Shown piece after piece: positions 34,849-42,462 of a stretch of DNA of 64,000 bases. Source of the stretch: Bergeyella porcorum (GTDB taxonomy: Bacteria > Bacteroidota > Bacteroidia > Flavobacteriales > Weeksellaceae); assembly GCF_042427575.1 (NCBI RefSeq), contig NZ_JBHMFD010000005.1, positions 1 through 64,000 on the forward strand, in the 5' to 3' direction. Each line of letters begins with the position of its first letter. Position 1 is the stretch's first letter. A program made the position numbers and the translations under genes. The notes beneath the pieces are model-generated. The model was not told the DNA's origin and ran no database searches. It was given only the letters and a program-made list of their open reading frames with translations.

Positions 34849-35520
34849 TTACAAATTATTAGCAAGAGAAGAAGTATCTACTGTGTTCTCATCAACGATT
34901 CTTTTTGCAAATCTAAATTTCGGTCCCCAATAAGAATCACTGAGTGGAGAGATGATAACGCCCTTTGAAGTAGAAGAGTGTATAAAGTGTACTTCGCCAT
35001 TTTCATCTGTATGATGAACGATGCCTACATGAGAGATTCTCCCTCCTCTTGAAAAGAATACCAAGTCTCCCTTTTTCATTTCTTCTCTAGAAATTCTTTC
35101 GCCTTCCAAAGCTTGTGAAGCGGCAACACGCGGAAGATTCATTCCCAATGTAGCTCCGAAAACAGAAAGAACAAATGCTGAACAATCAATTCCTCTTCTG
35201 GTAGTGCCACCGTATCTGTAAGGTGTTCCCAAGTAAGATTCGGCTTCGGCTAAAAGCCCATCCATTGTTTTTTCAAAAAGGATGGTTTTTTGGATTTCAG
35301 CATTTTTGTTGGCTTTTTCTATACTTGCTAAAGCCATATCAATTTGCTTAGAAGGAGATATTTTTTTTGCCTCATTAGCGATGTTGATTGTAGGAACAGC
35401 AGCCAGTTTGGCATCGGTTTTGTATGTTGTAGGTTGTGAAACAACATAGTTGGTAACACAAGATTGTAATGAAAATATAGAAGTAATTACAGCTAAGTAA
35501 AATAAGACTCTTTTCTTCAT
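34849..35520 (-). CDS. NlpC/P60 family cell-wall peptidase, lipoprotein
   Basis: 223 residues with a lipoprotein signal (ITSIFSLQSC; Cys about residue 21). The C40 peptidase domain starts near residue 90: GTPYRYGGTTRRGIDCSAFV holds the catalytic cysteine, SHVGIVHH the catalytic histidine and HFIHSS the third polar residue. It is predicted to cut stem peptides of peptidoglycan in the periplasm, as DL-endopeptidases of this family do. The gene stands alone on the minus strand; a -7 box TACTTTTG lies at 35583-35576. Confidence 0.92.
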   Translation of the reverse strand: MKKRVLFYLAVITSIFSLQSCVTNYVVSQPTTYKTDAKLAAVPTINIANEAKKISPSKQIDMALASIEKANKNAEIQKTILFEKTMDGLLAEAESYLGTPYRYGGTTRRGIDCSAFVLSVFGATLGMNLPRVAASQALEGERISREEMKKGDLVFFSRGGRISHVGIVHHTDENGEVHFIHSSTSKGVIISPLSDSYWGPKFRFAKRIVDENTVDTSSLANNL

Positions 35521-35575
35521 ATATATTATTATTTAATTAGTGTTGTTAAAAAGATTTCTCCTTTGTTTTGCTTTA

Positions 35576-35583
35576 CAAAAGTA
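35576..35583 (-). promoter_or_regulatory. -7 box TACTTTTG of the NlpC/P60 gene
   Basis: Minus-strand TAnnTTTG match 56 nt before the ATG at 35520. Confidence 0.5.
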
Positions 35584-35641
35584 GAGAATTACCTAAAACT
35601 AGGTGTTTTTTCGGAATTGGAGGAGTTGGAATTTAACAATT

Positions 35642-35668
35642 TTTAACATTTATTTTATGAATGTTAAA
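35642..35668. promoter_or_regulatory. 9-bp perfect inverted repeat, possible operator
   Basis: TTTAACATT and AATGTTAAA separated by 9 nt, upstream of the NlpC/P60 promoter and immediately before the orphan hairpin. Its symmetry suits a dimeric regulator, but no regulator is known. Confidence 0.4.
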
Positions 35669-35675
35669 TACATTT

Positions 35676-35721
35676 AAGCCGTAGTCCCCAATAAAATGGG
35701 AGTTGCGGCTTTTTTGTTTTT
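35676..35721 (+). terminator. Orphan terminator-like hairpin in a divergent gap
   Basis: Stem AAGCCG / CGGCTT with inner CCC/GGG pairing, followed by TTTTTTGTTTTT. No plus-strand gene precedes it: the left neighbour is transcribed leftward and tadA starts 144 nt to the right. It may end an unannotated small RNA or act as an attenuator. Confidence 0.6.
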
Positions 35722-35841
35722 AAGGTTTCTTAACATTTTATACTTTAATCTTCCGCTTTTATATAATTCCAACTATGGAGAGGTGGGTTCCTATCATTAT
35801 GGTTTTTCAGTGAAATCAAAACAACCTATCAACCGGTGATG

Positions 35842-35849
35842 TATCTTTG
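35842..35849 (+). promoter_or_regulatory. -7 box TATCTTTG of tadA
   Basis: TAnnTTTG match 15 nt before ATG 35865. The TTG at 35847 lies inside this box, so the longer reading frame starting there is not the real start. Confidence 0.6.
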
Positions 35850-35864
35850 CAGGAAAATAAGCTT

Positions 35865-36296
35865 ATGTTCACAGATGAGTACTTTATGAAAATAGCTTTG
35901 CAAGAAGCGTTGATGGCTATGGAACAAGATGAGGTCCCTGTAGGGTGCGTGGTGGTCTCTCAAAATAGAATCATTGCGAAGACTCACAATCTTACCGAAA
36001 TGCTAAATGATGTAACAGCTCACGCAGAAATGCAAGCCATCACTTCATCGGCTAACTATCTTGGAGGGAAATACTTGAAAAACTGCACTATGTATATTAC
36101 GCTGGAGCCTTGCGTGATGTGTGCTGGAGCTTTGGCTTGGTCGCAGATTTCTAAAGTGGTGATAGGTGCAAGGGACGAACGGCGAGGATTTATGAGTAAA
36201 AACCTAAGTCTTCATCCTAAAACGGAAGTCATCATTGGGGTTTTGGAAAATGAATGTTCACAATTACTTTTAGATTTTTTTAAAAGTAAAAGATAA
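35865..36296 (+). CDS. tadA: tRNA-specific adenosine deaminase
   Basis: Converts A34 to inosine in the anticodon of tRNA-Arg. ATG 35865 gives 143 residues. The zinc deaminase motifs are HAEMQAI (catalytic Glu next to the zinc-ligand His) and PCVMCAGA (two zinc cysteines). The start is fixed by the promoter box at 35842-35849. It is convergent with coaX, separated by a hairpin. Confidence 0.94.
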   Translation: MFTDEYFMKIALQEALMAMEQDEVPVGCVVVSQNRIIAKTHNLTEMLNDVTAHAEMQAITSSANYLGGKYLKNCTMYITLEPCVMCAGALAWSQISKVVIGARDERRGFMSKNLSLHPKTEVIIGVLENECSQLLLDFFKSKR

Positions 36297-36319
36297 AGAA
36301 GCCTCGATGTGAGGCTTCT
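36297..36319. terminator. Terminator between tadA and coaX
   Basis: Perfect 9-bp stem AGAAGCCTC / GAGGCTTCT with a 5-nt loop immediately after the tadA stop; serves both convergent genes. Confidence 0.75.
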
Positions 36320-36325
36320 CTGTTG

Positions 36326-37084
36326 CTAAATATTTGCTCCTAAATGGTAAAGTCCCTTCAAGGTGTGCAGTCTATCTGCAATATGGATTTTGCTGGTAAG
36401 TGGCTTGTAAATATGAGATACCCCACCTGTGGCAATCACCATACATTGGTCTTCCACCTCTTCATTAATACGCTCTACAAAGCCTTCTACCATTCCTAGA
36501 AAGCCATATACCATACCGCTTTGCATACAAGAAATAGTGTCTAAACCGAGTACCGACTGGGGTTTTACCAGTTCTATCTCGGGGAGCTGTGCCGTTTGTC
36601 CCACCAATGAATTGAGCGAGGTGATAATGCCTGGGGCAATGATAACGCCTATGGTCTCGCCATTCTCGGCGATGCAGCTTGCCGTAAGGGCGGTGCCAAA
36701 ATCAATGATGATTTTCTTTCCCTCTGGATAGAGATGATGGGCAGCAACCAGATTGGCATAGATATCGGTGCCCATTTGTTTCGATTTGGGCTGTACGCCT
36801 GATGGCGTATTTCTATCTACTAAGATAGGTGCTTTGTTGTGCAGTTTTTTGATGGCTCTTTGCACATCTTGGGTAATCTGTGGTACTACCGAGCCGATGA
36901 TGATGCGGTCTATCTTATCTGCATCAATATGATGGGTCTGATACATCATCATAAACTGTATCATCATTTCATCACTAGTTCTGTAAGGCTTGGTATTAAT
37001 GACCCAAGAGCGTTCGCATTGGTCGTCATTAAAAAGTCCAAAACGAATATTGGTATTTCCGATATTGATTACAATAGTTTTCAT
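36326..37084 (-). CDS. coaX: Type III pantothenate kinase
   Basis: Phosphorylates pantothenate, the first step from vitamin B5 to coenzyme A. 252 residues of the ASKHA fold: N-terminal INIGNTNIRFGLF, the GTDIYANLVAAHHLYP segment, the ATP/catalytic IIDFGTALTASCIAENG, and the C-terminal phosphate loop VIATGGVSH. With panB at 4.7 kb it covers two steps of the same pathway, but the genes are unlinked. Confidence 0.95.
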   Translation of the reverse strand: MKTIVINIGNTNIRFGLFNDDQCERSWVINTKPYRTSDEMMIQFMMMYQTHHIDADKIDRIIIGSVVPQITQDVQRAIKKLHNKAPILVDRNTPSGVQPKSKQMGTDIYANLVAAHHLYPEGKKIIIDFGTALTASCIAENGETIGVIIAPGIITSLNSLVGQTAQLPEIELVKPQSVLGLDTISCMQSGMVYGFLGMVEGFVERINEEVEDQCMVIATGGVSHIYKPLTSKIHIADRLHTLKGLYHLGANI

Positions 37085-37177
37085 AAAATTTAGGAATGAG
37101 AGATTAAGGAGATTTAGGCTGAAGCTGATGAGCTTTTTATCAGTAGCTCAAATGCTTTAAGCAACCATTACCCCAAT

Positions 37178-39052
37178 TTAACGATTCTTTCCCTTTGGAG
37201 ATTGAAGAGTGGTTTCTACAAAATTATCCTGAGGATTTACATCTGCCATTCTTTGGGAAAAGTCTATGCCCATCGCTGTGATTTGCTCTTTGGTATAGGG
37301 TACGGTAAGCTGGTATTCTTTCTGCGTCCACGCCCAATATGGCAAGGTTTGGAAACTACCAAAGAGGTCTTGCCTTTTCCAAATGCGGGTCATATTCATA
37401 GGGATATGATAGGTAACAACGGTGTTGTCTTTGGTAAGGAGACTAAAGTCAATTGGCATAGGGATACCGCCTTTATTGGCAAGGGTGATGGTAGTGGTAT
37501 CTTTGCCATATTCTACTTTCTCTATGGCGTAGTCTATGGTTTTGGTGGTATTAATCCAATAGTGCTGAAACCATTTTAAGTCCATTCCTGAAACTTTCTG
37601 GGCGATGTGTAGAAAATCCTTATCTGATGGATGTTTCATCTTCCATTGGTTGAAAAAATCTCGCATCACTAAAGATAAATTTTGCTCTCCCATAATATAA
37701 CCCAGCTGTACCAAAAACAGTTCTCCTTTGGTATAGCTTGCCACAGAGTATGCTCTGCCATCATCGTGGTGGTCTGCTAGCCAAGCGGCAGGCTCTTCTT
37801 TGCCTGTTTTGGAAAAGTTGATATAAGAATTAAGGGAACCCAAAAACGGATTTGGAGTGGCTTCTTTCGGTGGGAAGAGCTGATGCATTACGAGGCTTTC
37901 AGCGTAGCTGGTGAAGCCTTCATCTATCCACGGCTGGGTACTTTCATTGGATGCCAGCATCTGCTGAAACCAAGAGTGTGCCCCCTCGTGTACCATAAGC
38001 CCTACAAGGCGTTCTAAGCTGCGGTGCTCGCCCAAGATAAGGGTGGACATTCCGTACTCCATACCGCCATCGCCCCCTTGTATGAAGCTATAGCTTGGGT
38101 ATGCGTATCGTCCAAATGTGGCGTTCATTATTTGGAAAAACTTGGTGATGTAAGGTTTGCTTTCTTCCCAAAATAGGGTCTTTTCATTTTTATGATACAC
38201 GAAAAAGATTTCTGGGCCGTCTAAGATAGTGAAACTCTCTACAGTGTATTTGGGGTCGGCAGCCCAGGCAAAGTCTAGCATATTGCGAGCGGTCCATTTC
38301 CAAGTGGCTTTACCACTCTCATCTTCGGCAATACGGGCGTTATCAGAATAGCCTTTCACTTCATTCGGGTTTTTCAGAGTGCCCCCCGCACCGATGATGT
38401 AGTCTTTATCAATTTTGATATTGATGTCAAAATCAGCAAAAGGAGCGTGAAATTCTCTCCCGATATAATCAAAGGTATGCCAACCATGGTAGTCGTATTC
38501 TGCGATTTTAGGGTACCACTGCGTCATAGACATTGCGATGTTTTCCCTATTATTACGCCCAGAGCGGCGAATCTGTTTCGGGATTACAGCATCCCATTCC
38601 ATAGTGAAAGTAGTGGTAGAGTTTGGCTTGATGGCTTCTGCCAATTCTACTTTCATAATGGTCTCTTGGATTTCAAATTTCAGTGGTTTTCCGTTTTGTT
38701 TTATCCAATGGATGTTTTGTTGGCCTTCTTCATTACTAGGAATGGAAGCCAATCTGGAAATGCCTTTTTCCTGCAATCTGCCATCACCATTAGTGCCTTG
38801 GCTTTGGATTCTTTGGTCCATCATAGAGCCTGCTTTGAAGGCGTTCCAATAAAGATGAAAATAGACCACCCGAAGCTCGTCGGGAGAATTATTGGTATAG
38901 CTCAGGGTTTGGGAGCCTTTGTAAGTGAAGTTTTCAGCATCTACATCTATATCCATTTTGTATTTAGCATACTGCTGATAGTAAGGGTGTTGCTGGGCAA
39001 AGTTCCAGCCCATCCATAGGGATAAAAAAAGTAAAAAAACTCTTTGGGTCAT
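37178..39052 (-). CDS. M1-family zinc metallopeptidase, secreted
   Basis: 624 residues with a signal peptide (VFLLFLSLWMGWNFAQ). After a beta-rich aminopeptidase N-like N-domain the catalytic site reads MVHEGAHSWFQQ (zinc ligands H355 and H359, base E356) with the third ligand E378 in PWIDEGFTSYAE, the M1 spacing HEXXH-x18-E. The GGMEYGMSTL stretch stands at the place of the GAMEN substrate loop. Likely a periplasmic or outer membrane peptidase for nutrient peptides. A single gene followed by an AT-rich gap. Confidence 0.92.
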   Translation of the reverse strand: MTQRVFLLFLSLWMGWNFAQQHPYYQQYAKYKMDIDVDAENFTYKGSQTLSYTNNSPDELRVVYFHLYWNAFKAGSMMDQRIQSQGTNGDGRLQEKGISRLASIPSNEEGQQNIHWIKQNGKPLKFEIQETIMKVELAEAIKPNSTTTFTMEWDAVIPKQIRRSGRNNRENIAMSMTQWYPKIAEYDYHGWHTFDYIGREFHAPFADFDINIKIDKDYIIGAGGTLKNPNEVKGYSDNARIAEDESGKATWKWTARNMLDFAWAADPKYTVESFTILDGPEIFFVYHKNEKTLFWEESKPYITKFFQIMNATFGRYAYPSYSFIQGGDGGMEYGMSTLILGEHRSLERLVGLMVHEGAHSWFQQMLASNESTQPWIDEGFTSYAESLVMHQLFPPKEATPNPFLGSLNSYINFSKTGKEEPAAWLADHHDDGRAYSVASYTKGELFLVQLGYIMGEQNLSLVMRDFFNQWKMKHPSDKDFLHIAQKVSGMDLKWFQHYWINTTKTIDYAIEKVEYGKDTTTITLANKGGIPMPIDFSLLTKDNTVVTYHIPMNMTRIWKRQDLFGSFQTLPYWAWTQKEYQLTVPYTKEQITAMGIDFSQRMADVNPQDNFVETTLQSPKGKNR

Positions 39053-39147
39053 AGCATTTTATTTTTTTGATGTGGGAAAGATACGTTTTTTTTGTGATAG
39101 TGTGCAATTTGTGGTTGGCGTTTGGCCTGTTTTATCCCAGATTATGC

Positions 39148-39188
39148 GGTAGTTGGTTGATAGTTGTTAGTTGTCGGTTGATGGTAAT
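39148..39188 (-). repeat. Dispersed repeat, inverted relative to the copy near 41.7 kb
   Basis: The complement of 39148-39188 reads CCATCAACCGACAACTAACA then ACTATCAACC, closely matching 41632-41732 in opposite orientation. The copies bracket the HU-like and LRR genes. Confidence 0.7.
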
Positions 39189-39199
39189 AGGGGAAATTT

Positions 39200-39280
39200 G
39201 TAGGAGCGTATCGCATACGCCCATTATATTTGCGGGGGGCATTGTTCCATCATAATAGGGCGAATGCAATTCGCCCCTAC
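39200..39280. repeat. Paired palindromic (REP-like) element
   Basis: GTAGGAGCGTATCGCATACG at 39200 and the inverted related GCAATTCGCCCCTAC ending at 39280 match in about 18 of 23 positions. Each half is itself a hairpin (GCGTAT/ATACGC; GGGCGAAT/ATTCGCCC). This is the layout of REP/BIME elements. Confidence 0.7.
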
Positions 39281-39343
39281 ATTGTAATGCCCTACCATTA
39301 TCAGAGCGACCTTATTGAAGCTAGCCATCTATCAGTAAGGACG

Positions 39344-39431
39344 AAAAAAAGACGCGTCTCGTTTGAAAAAAGACACGACTAAAAATAAAAAAGACGCGTC
39401 TCATTTGAAAAAAGACGCATCTCGTTTAAGA
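39344..39431. repeat. Four tandem 21-bp units with a GACGCGTC palindrome
   Basis: Units AAAAAAGACGCGTCTCGTTT repeated four times with changes in the palindromic core (GACGCGTC, GACACGAC, GACGCGTC, GACGCATC). Non-coding, just beyond the 3' end of the HU-like gene. The rest of the 39053-39455 gap holds only the repeats listed here. Confidence 0.8.
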
Positions 39432-39455
39432 GCTTGTTACGATAAAAATGAAACG

Positions 39456-39830
39456 CTACATTTTCTCGTATTTAAGATTATTGAGCATTGTTTTAATCTT
39501 CGTGCTTGGAGTGAAGATGATTTTAGCTCCTTTGATGGCTGCTGCTGTTACCTCTTCTGCCTTGTCTTTGCCCTCACTACTGATATTTACACGCATACTG
39601 CCCAACTCACCCAGCCTAATAATTTGCCCATCGGCAAGGGAGGTGGTCATTACATCTACTAAGGCATACAGTACTGCACGGATGTCTGCACCACTTACGG
39701 TAGATATTTTTTCTATATCTGTGGTGAGCCCCTCTAAAGTTTTCTCTCCGCTAGTATTAGCAGAAGCGTACCATTTCTTTTCAGACTTGCCTGGTAATGG
39801 CTTTTCTACGGTTTTGTATTTTATTGGCAT
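39456..39830 (-). CDS. HU-family (HU-HIG type) DNA-binding protein
   Basis: 124 residues. It starts MPIKYKTVEKPLPGKSEKKW, the family head for the Bacteroidota-specific HU-related group, then YASANTSGEKTLEGLTTDIE, a helical dimerisation part (VSGADIRAVLYALVDVM) and the beta arm region (IRLGELGSMRVNISSEG). Such proteins are predicted to bind or bend DNA; several exist per genome, often near mobile or surface-protein loci. It is downstream of the LRR protein gene on the same strand. Confidence 0.85.
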   Translation of the reverse strand: MPIKYKTVEKPLPGKSEKKWYASANTSGEKTLEGLTTDIEKISTVSGADIRAVLYALVDVMTTSLADGQIIRLGELGSMRVNISSEGKDKAEEVTAAAIKGAKIIFTPSTKIKTMLNNLKYEKM

Positions 39831-39897
39831 AATTTAAAAAATAACATTGGTTAAACAAAAATAGATTTATCTCTAAAACACAAAAACATCATTGCTC

Positions 39898-41553
39898 TTA
39901 ATACCCCACTATTTGATTGGCATAGTAAGACCATCCTGGTGCTGTTTTATAAGCATTTACACTTGCCATAGGCACTTTGATGGTCACACTAGGATTTCCT
40001 AAGCTTCCTTGAAAACTAGGAGGTGTAGTAGCCTGTATCGTTACTTCGAGATTAGATGAAGTGTTATAAAAGGTATCACCTCCCATTATTGTAACATTTG
40101 GTCCTATGGTAACGTTGGTAAGAGCGGTGTTATTATAAAATGCATTATGTCCAATGATAGTGGCTGCAGGAAGGTCAATACTAGTAAGCGAGGTACTATC
40201 CCTAAATGCATAATTCCCTATTGTAGTGGCTACGGGAAGGTTAATACTAGTAAGAGCGATGTTTCTAGCAAATACATAATCCCCTATGGTAGTGGCTACG
40301 GGAAGGTTAATGCTGGTAAGCGAGGTGTTGTCAGAAAATGCACCAGCTTCTATTGTAGTGGCTACGGGAAGGTTAATACTAGTAAGCGCGGTGTTTCCAG
40401 CAAGTGCACTATTTCCTATTGTAGTGGCTACGGGAAGGTTAATACTAGTAAGCGAGGTGTTACCTTGAAATGCACTACTTCCTATTGTAGTAGCAGCAGG
40501 AAGACTCAAGCTGGTAAGCGAGGTGTTACCTTGAAATGCACTACTTCCTATTGTAGTAGCAGCAGGAAGACTTAGGCTGGTAAGAGCGGTGTTATTTCTA
40601 AATGCATAATCCCTTATGGTAGTAGCTGCAGGAAGGTTAATACTAGTAAGCGAGGTGTTACCTTGAAATGCACCCCTTTCTATGGTAGTAGCAGCAGGAA
40701 GGCTTATGCTGGTAAGAGCGGTGTTATCTCTAAATGCATACTGTCCTATGGTAGTAGCTGCAGGAAGGCTTAGGCTGGTAAGCGAGGTGTTACCGTAAAA
40801 TGCACTCTGCCCTATTGTAGTAGCAGCAGGAAGGCTAATGCTGGTAAGCGAGGTGTTACCGTAAAATGCACTCTGCCCTATGGTAAGAAGATTGGGGAGA
40901 TCTAGAGAAGGAATTCTAGAGTTGTAAAAAGCATCTTTTTCTATATGCAGAAGGCTGTTAGGAAAAGAAACGGTCATCTGTGGGTTGTTGTAAAAAGCAC
41001 GCTCTTCAATGGTAGTTACGCCTTCTCTTATTACAAAATTTTGCACTTTAGAGTTTTCTAGTAGACCAGATGCAATCATACTTACATTTGCCATATCCGC
41101 AAAATTGTTCATATCTATGCTGTTGGTATATATATTAAACCACTGCATAAGGATGGTGCCATCAGCACTCACAATGTAGTCTAGTTTTGGGGTGCTTTTT
41201 TGCATAGGCTGCCAAGTAGCACCATCATAGAAATAAAACCCTTCAGAAGAGATATTTTCCACTTTAGTATTGGTACCAGCGTAGGTGGTTTCATCTACAA
41301 AGATCAAAGTACCTTTCACAAGATTAGCATCTGCAATATTGGCTATGCGGGCTTTAGAAACTTTTGGGATAAGGATTCCCTCGTTGGTTGTAGCGGTTTC
41401 TTGTCTGTTATCATCATTCGGGCGGATGTCTATGGTCGCCTGTGGCGTTATTGTATTAATCCCTACTTTACCCCAATACTTTTCGTCTTCGTTCTGTTGG
41501 GCACTAGCAAATCCAGCTACTAGCAGTCCCACTAAAATAAATTGTTTTTTCAT
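39898..41553 (-). CDS. BspA-like leucine-rich repeat secreted protein
   Basis: 551 residues with signal peptide (FILVGLLVAGFASA). An N-terminal segment (GKVGINTITPQATIDIRP) is of the kind seen in Bacteroidota surface proteins, followed by YFYDGATWQPM. From about residue 190 to 480 come about 12 LRR_5 (BspA) repeats of 22 residues, consensus IGxxAFxGNTSLTSxSLPAA. The end is VPMASVNAYKTAPGWS plus a short tail; no type IX sorting domain is evident. Probably a surface or secreted adhesion protein. The coding repeat is a near-perfect 66-bp tandem array, so copy number can change in frame. Confidence 0.88.
   Translation of the reverse strand: MKKQFILVGLLVAGFASAQQNEDEKYWGKVGINTITPQATIDIRPNDDNRQETATTNEGILIPKVSKARIANIADANLVKGTLIFVDETTYAGTNTKVENISSEGFYFYDGATWQPMQKSTPKLDYIVSADGTILMQWFNIYTNSIDMNNFADMANVSMIASGLLENSKVQNFVIREGVTTIEERAFYNNPQMTVSFPNSLLHIEKDAFYNSRIPSLDLPNLLTIGQSAFYGNTSLTSISLPAATTIGQSAFYGNTSLTSLSLPAATTIGQYAFRDNTALTSISLPAATTIERGAFQGNTSLTSINLPAATTIRDYAFRNNTALTSLSLPAATTIGSSAFQGNTSLTSLSLPAATTIGSSAFQGNTSLTSINLPVATTIGNSALAGNTALTSINLPVATTIEAGAFSDNTSLTSINLPVATTIGDYVFARNIALTSINLPVATTIGNYAFRDSTSLTSIDLPAATIIGHNAFYNNTALTNVTIGPNVTIMGGDTFYNTSSNLEVTIQATTPPSFQGSLGNPSVTIKVPMASVNAYKTAPGWSYYANQIVGY
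40110..40890 (-). repeat. 66-bp tandem repeat array encoding LRR_5 units
   Basis: About 11-12 head-to-tail 66-bp units inside the LRR gene; several neighbours are almost identical at the DNA level (for example around 40450-40600 and 40780-40880). This suggests recent expansion and capacity for recombination. Confidence 0.9.
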
Positions 41554-41586
41554 CTATATAAATTTTAAGTTTTAAGTTTTGAATCA

Positions 41587-41733
41587 GCCCCCTGTCCCCC
41601 GAAGGAAAGCCCCCTAACCCCCGAAGGGGGAATTACCATCAACCGTCAACTAGCAACCATTTTTGAGTGCTGAGTTTTGGGTCGTTCACCATCAGCCGTC
41701 AACTAACAACTATCAACTATCAACTAACAACCT
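41587..41733. repeat. Intergenic repeats upstream of the LRR gene
   Basis: First a CCCCCGAAGG / CCCCCTAACCCCCGAAGGGG double unit (41587-41633). Then two copies of ACCATCAACCGTCAACTA-type sequence (41632-41658 and 41688-41732), the second expanded by short CAACTAT steps. The rest of the 41554-42053 gap contains the candidate RNA and the rpsL promoter. Confidence 0.7.
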
Positions 41734-41751
41734 ATCCCTAACAACACAAAA

Positions 41752-41784
41752 AAGGTTTCACTCTCCGAGAGGGAATGAAACCTT
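41752..41784 (-). terminator. Hairpin terminator in the rpsL/LRR gap
   Basis: Outer stem AAGGTTTCA / TGAAACCTT with inner CTCTC/GAG pairing; on the minus strand it is followed by TTTTTTG. No annotated minus-strand gene lies directly upstream of it. Confidence 0.7.
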
Positions 41785-41920
41785 AGAAATATTTCCGATA
41801 AAAGTGTATAACTTGCTATATAAGAAGAAGTTTTACCCCCCCCATACGCTTTTTAGGGAAGTGTGCAAGCTATTTAGTAAAAACTTTTCCACTTTTTTAT
41901 GTTTTTTCTGTGTGTTAGAT
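41752..41920 (-). ncRNA. Candidate small RNA on the minus strand
   Basis: A minus-strand promoter (TTG 41954-41952, 18-nt spacer, TACATTTG 41933-41926) and a minus-strand terminator (41784-41752) bracket about 165 nt without an ORF. The terminator lies 200 nt before the LRR gene, so this may be an independent RNA or an attenuated LRR leader. A C8 tract (41836-41843 on the plus strand) lies inside. Confidence 0.4.
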
Positions 41921-41925
41921 GGCTA

Positions 41926-41954
41926 CAAATGTAAAACTTTTTTTTGAAACGCAA
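41926..41954 (-). promoter_or_regulatory. Minus-strand promoter for the candidate RNA
   Basis: TTG, 18 nt, TACATTTG reading leftward. Both boxes fit the Bacteroidota consensus. Confidence 0.45.
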
Positions 41955-42021
41955 AATTATAATAAGCTTAAATTTAGCCTAAAAAATCAGCATAAAATTT
42001 TTTCATTTCAAAATAAATTTA

Positions 42022-42029
42022 TATTTTTG
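42022..42029 (+). promoter_or_regulatory. -7 box TATTTTTG of the rpsL operon
   Basis: TAnnTTTG match 24 nt before the rpsL ATG in a very AT-rich stretch. Confidence 0.55.
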
Positions 42030-42053
42030 CACCCTAAAATAAAAAGCAATTAA

Positions 42054-42437
42054 ATGCCTACTATTCAACAATTAGTAAGAAAAGGAAGAGCCTCACTTGC
42101 CAAGAAGAGCAAATCGGCTGCCCTTGATTCTTGTCCACAAAAGAGAGGTGTATGTACGAGAGTATATACAACTACACCGAAGAAACCAAACTCTGCACTT
42201 AGAAAAGTAGCAAGGGTAAGACTTTCTAACGGTAAGGAAGTAAACGCTTATATCCCGGGCGAAGGACATAATCTTCAAGAGCACTCGATAGTATTGGTAA
42301 GAGGCGGAAGGGTGAAAGACCTACCGGGAGTTCGTTATCACATTGTTCGTGGAGCTTTAGACACCGCTGGTGTAAATGGAAGACTTCAAAGAAGATCCAA
42401 GTACGGAGCGAAGAGACCTAAAGAAGCTAAAAAGTAA
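42054..42437 (+). CDS. rpsL: 30S ribosomal protein S12
   Basis: 127 residues; decoding-centre protein. MPTIQQLVRKGRASLAKKSK start, TTTPKKPNSALRKVARVRL and the streptomycin-related loop KPNSALRK and PGVRYH are all present. K at the KPNS position is the normal streptomycin-sensitive form. First gene of the rpsL-rpsG-fusA-rpsJ operon. Confidence 0.98.
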   Translation: MPTIQQLVRKGRASLAKKSKSAALDSCPQKRGVCTRVYTTTPKKPNSALRKVARVRLSNGKEVNAYIPGEGHNLQEHSIVLVRGGRVKDLPGVRYHIVRGALDTAGVNGRLQRRSKYGAKRPKEAKK

Positions 42438-42462
42438 TCATTAAATTTTAAGACGAAGAACA

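Noticed and set aside
39344..39431. Regular repeats that could be a short CRISPR array
   Set aside because: Units follow each other with no spacers of constant length and unique sequence; no cas genes in the window.
40110..40890. Long open frames opposite the LRR array (e.g. plus strand 40147-40575)
   Set aside because: They mirror the 66-bp periodicity of the coding strand and have no independent protein features.
41836..41843. C8 tract as a phase-variation site of a coding gene
   Set aside because: It is not in any reading frame; kept only as a remark on the candidate RNA.
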